Positions 61,673 through 64,000 of a DNA stretch of 64,000 bases are shown here, one piece after another. The stretch is from an alpha proteobacterium AAP38 (GTDB lineage Bacteria; Pseudomonadota; Alphaproteobacteria; Azospirillales; Azospirillaceae). The number at the start of each line of letters is the position of its first letter. Position 1 is the first letter of the stretch. Both the position numbers and the translations under genes were made by a program. Under the pieces are notes generated by a model. The model saw nothing but the letters and a program-made list of their open reading frames with translations. It did not search any database and had not been told where the DNA came from. The stretch is from positions 496,001 through 560,000 of the forward strand of contig LJHR01000009.1 in NCBI GenBank assembly GCA_001296005.1, read 5' to 3'.

Positions 61673-63076
61673 ATGGCGCATGACATTCTGATCGTCGATG
61701 ACGAGGCCGATATCCGCATGCTGATCGCCGGCATCCTGGAGGATGAAGGCATGAAGACGCGCGAGGCGGCGGATGCGGACCAGGCGCTGGCCGCCGTCGC
61801 CGCCCGCCGGCCCAGCCTGGTCATCCAGGATATCTGGTTGCAGGGCAGCCGCCTGGATGGGCTGCAGGTTCTGGCCGAGTTGAAGCGCGACCATCCGGAT
61901 GTGCCCGTCGTCATGATCTCCGGCCATGGCAATATCGAAACGGCGGTCGCGGCCATCAAGAACGGGGCCTATGACTTCATCGAAAAGCCGTTCAAGGCTG
62001 ACCGGCTGCTGCTGCTGGTCGAACGCGCCATCGAGGCGGCCCGCCTGCGCCGGGAGAACCGCGAGCTGCGGGTCAAGGTGGGGGCGGATTTCGACCTGAT
62101 CGGCCGTTCGCTGCCCGTGAACCAGTTGCGCCATTCGGTGGACAAGGTGGCTCCCACGGGCAGCCGTGTCCTCATCTCCGGCCCACCGGGCAGCGGCAAG
62201 GAGGTGGTGGCCCGCATGCTGCACGCCAAGTCGCGCCGCAATGACGGGCCGTTCGTGGCGCTGAACTGCGCCACCATGCGGCCCGACCGGCTGGAGGTGG
62301 AGCTGTTCGGCACCGAACATGGGTTTGAGGGCGGGGGCCGCAAGGTCGGCACCTTTGAACAGGCCCATGGCGGCACCCTGTTCCTGGACGAGGTGGCGGA
62401 CATGCCTCTGGAAACCCAGGGCAAGATTGTCCGCGTGCTGCAGGAACAGACGTTCGAGCGGGTGGGCGGTACCTCGCGGGTGGAGGTGGATGTCCGCGTC
62501 ATCGCGTCGACCAACCGCGACCTGACAGCGGAGATCGAGATCGGTCGCTTCCGCCAGGACCTGTTTTATCGCCTGTCCGTCGTGCCCCTGAAAATGCCGC
62601 CACTGCGAGAGCGTCGGGAGGATATCCCCCTGCTGGCCCGGCATTTCATGCAGCGCACGGCGGAGACGGCGGGTCTGCCGGTACGGGTGTTCGGTGAGGA
62701 TGCGATGGCGGCGCTGCAGGCCTATGACTGGCCCGGCAATGTGCGTCAGCTGCGCAATACGGTGGAATGGCTGCTGATCATGGTGGCCGCCGACCCGTCA
62801 GAGGCCATCCGCGCCGACATGCTGCCGCCCGAGATCGGGGCCATCACGCCCACGGTTCTAAAATGGGAAAAGGGCGGGGAGATCATGGGCCTGCCCCTGC
62901 GGGAGGCGCGTGAGGTGTTCGAACGTGAATATCTGCTGGCCCAGGTCACCCGCTTCGGCGGCAACATCTCCCGCACCGCCAGCTTCGTGGGCATGGAACG
63001 CTCGGCCCTGCACCGCAAGCTGAAATCGCTGGGCGTGCATGGCTCTGACAAGAATGGGTTGAAGCTGGTGGAGTGA
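61673..63076 (+). CDS. ntrX: Nitrogen regulation response regulator NtrX
   Basis: 467-residue response regulator: receiver with Asp53 (VIQDIWLQGSRLDG), AAA+ domain with Walker A SGPPGSGKE and Walker [14 protein letters not shown], and a C-terminal FIS-type helix-turn-helix (GGNISRTASFVGMERSALHRKL). The sigma-54 contact loop GAFTGA is missing; the position reads GTEHGFEGGGRKVGTF. Alphaproteobacterial NtrX proteins generally lack it and probably do not activate sigma-54 in the NtrC manner. It starts six bases after ntrY. Confidence 0.95.
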   Translation: MAHDILIVDDEADIRMLIAGILEDEGMKTREAADADQALAAVAARRPSLVIQDIWLQGSRLDGLQVLAELKRDHPDVPVVMISGHGNIETAVAAIKNGAYDFIEKPFKADRLLLLVERAIEAARLRRENRELRVKVGADFDLIGRSLPVNQLRHSVDKVAPTGSRVLISGPPGSGKEVVARMLHAKSRRNDGPFVALNCATMRPDRLEVELFGTEHGFEGGGRKVGTFEQAHGGTLFLDEVADMPLETQGKIVRVLQEQTFERVGGTSRVEVDVRVIASTNRDLTAEIEIGRFRQDLFYRLSVVPLKMPPLRERREDIPLLARHFMQRTAETAGLPVRVFGEDAMAALQAYDWPGNVRQLRNTVEWLLIMVAADPSEAIRADMLPPEIGAITPTVLKWEKGGEIMGLPLREAREVFEREYLLAQVTRFGGNISRTASFVGMERSALHRKLKSLGVHGSDKNGLKLVE

Positions 63077-63131
63077 GGGGTGATCGGTTGCTTCGCTTCC
63101 TTTCCCGTCAATTCCTGACAGGGTATCCTTC

Positions 63132-64000
63132 ATGAAAGTCATCGTTTGCGGCGCCGGTCAGGTCGGGTCCAACATCGCCAGATATCTGGCGTCGGAGGGC
63201 AACCATGTCACCGTCATCGACCAGTCGCCGGAACTGATCCAGAAGATCAGCGATACACTGGACGTCCAGGCCATGGTGGGCTTCGCCTCCCACCCCAATG
63301 TGTTGGAGGCGGCGGGGGCGGCGGATGCCGACATGCTGATCGCCGTGACCCTGGCGGACGAGGTGAACATGGTCGCCTGTCAGGTAGCGGCCAGCCTGTT
63401 CAACGTGCCGACCAAAATCGCGCGCGTGCGCCATCAATCCTATCTACAGCCGATCTGGGCTGACTTGTTCTCCCGCGAACATCTGCCCATCGACTTCATC
63501 ATCTCGCCCGAGATTGAGGTGGCGCGGGCCGTGTCGCGGCGGCTGCAGGTGCCGGGCGCGTTCGATATGATCCCCCTTGCCGATGGGCTGGTGAAGGTGA
63601 TCGGCGTCGTCTGCACCGACAATTGCCCCATCATCAACACGCCCCTGCGGCAGTTGACGGGCCTGTTCCCGGATCTGGCCATCGAAGTGGTGGCCATAAT
63701 CCGGGGTGATCGCCAGTTCATCCCCGGCGGCAATGATCAGATGCTGGCCGGCGACGAGGTTTATTTCGTTGCCGATACGAACCACGTCGCCCGCGCCATG
63801 GCCGCCTTCGGCCATGAGGAGCGGCAGGCGCGGCGCGTCATCATCGTCGGCGGCGGCAATATCGGCCTGTGTCTGGCCGAAGAGATCGAGCAGAACCAGC
63901 CCGGCGTGTCAGCCCGCATCATTGAGGTGGACCGCCGCCGCGCCACCCTTGTTGCGCAGAAGCTGAAGCGCACCATGGTGTTGCATGGCGATGCGTTGGA
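63132..64000 (+). CDS. trkA: Trk potassium-uptake regulatory protein TrkA, 3' partial
   Basis: The frame opens at ATG 63132 and is still open at the window end, giving about 289 residues of a usual 458. First RCK domain: KVIVCGAGQVGSNIARYLASEGNHVTVID nucleotide-binding fold, then ISPEIEVARAVSRRLQVPGAFDMIPLADGLV as TrkA-C; a second RCK begins at RRVIIVGGGNIGLCLAEEIEQ. TrkA is the peripheral NAD(H)-binding subunit gating TrkH/TrkG. trkA after ntrX is the standard order in this group. Confidence 0.95.
   Translation, partial: MKVIVCGAGQVGSNIARYLASEGNHVTVIDQSPELIQKISDTLDVQAMVGFASHPNVLEAAGAADADMLIAVTLADEVNMVACQVAASLFNVPTKIARVRHQSYLQPIWADLFSREHLPIDFIISPEIEVARAVSRRLQVPGAFDMIPLADGLVKVIGVVCTDNCPIINTPLRQLTGLFPDLAIEVVAIIRGDRQFIPGGNDQMLAGDEVYFVADTNHVARAMAAFGHEERQARRVIIVGGGNIGLCLAEEIEQNQPGVSARIIEVDRRRATLVAQKLKRTMVLHGDAL

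Noticed and set aside
62301-62360. Loss of the GAFTGA loop in NtrX as a possible lesion
   Set aside because: Absence of this loop is usual in alphaproteobacterial NtrX proteins, so it is not a defect of this copy.

Overview
The window is G+C-rich chromosomal DNA from an alphaproteobacterium. It most resembles the Rhodospirillales (Azospirillum/Niveispirillum-like); that placement is inferred from gene content and order: dusB(nifR3)-ntrB-ntrC-ntrY-ntrX-trkA, argS-SPOR-nagZ-(M50)-scpA-scpB, fused ispDF, and proA-nadD-rsfS-rlmH. Both ends are cut inside genes (an ArnT-like glycosyltransferase on the left, trkA on the right). I see no tRNA, rRNA, CRISPR array or intact insertion sequence.

Layout. 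1-7.1 kb: glycosyltransferase, RidA, two tandem DUF482/GNAT paralogues, a TPR-arginine-methyltransferase-like fusion and a hot-dog thioesterase. 7.1-19.4 kb: palindromic repeat copy A, S9 peptidase, AraC regulator with divergent Fsr-like exporter, anmK with divergent tyrS, a candidate short RNA/micro-ORF, an HEAGH protein, a UvrD/PcrA helicase, a Tat-exported esterase, a hemerythrin and an ArsC/YffB-like reductase. 19.4-23 kb: an acidic Thr/Val/Asp-rich orphan protein and a sulfonate/nitrate-type ABC importer. 23-33.5 kb: trmJ, cimA, lipB, the proA-nadD-rsfS-rlmH operon, repeat copy B, aspartate aminotransferase, a degenerate NERD protein and a cold-shock protein. 33.5-43.6 kb: an orphan family-5 solute-binding protein, a HerA-like ATPase, and a three-gene operon of two transglutaminase proteins around a circularly permuted ATP-grasp/alpha-E protein. 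43.9-50 kb: the argS to scpB operon. 50-54 kb: a lipoprotein and the ispDF-pncC-nucleotidyltransferase operon. 54-64 kb: the nitrogen regulation locus.

The most notable architecture is in the nitrogen locus. ntrBC and ntrYX, normally adjacent, are separated by about 1.6 kb transcribed in the opposite direction. This insert carries a visibly A+T-rich gene for a compact Shedu-type (DUF4263) nuclease followed by a MazF/MazE toxin-antitoxin pair, and it starts with a long inverted repeat directly after ntrC. It reads as a small acquired defence module parked in a housekeeping operon.

Other non-coding structure stands out. A nested palindromic repeat occurs as two copies plus one half-site, all three between convergent genes. 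A stand-alone transcription unit with a consensus -10 box and strong terminator lies behind tyrS. A hairpin sequesters the ribosome binding site of a lipoprotein gene. Most metabolic calls are secure; the orphan proteins, the short ORFs and the regulatory sites are inferences from sequence alone.
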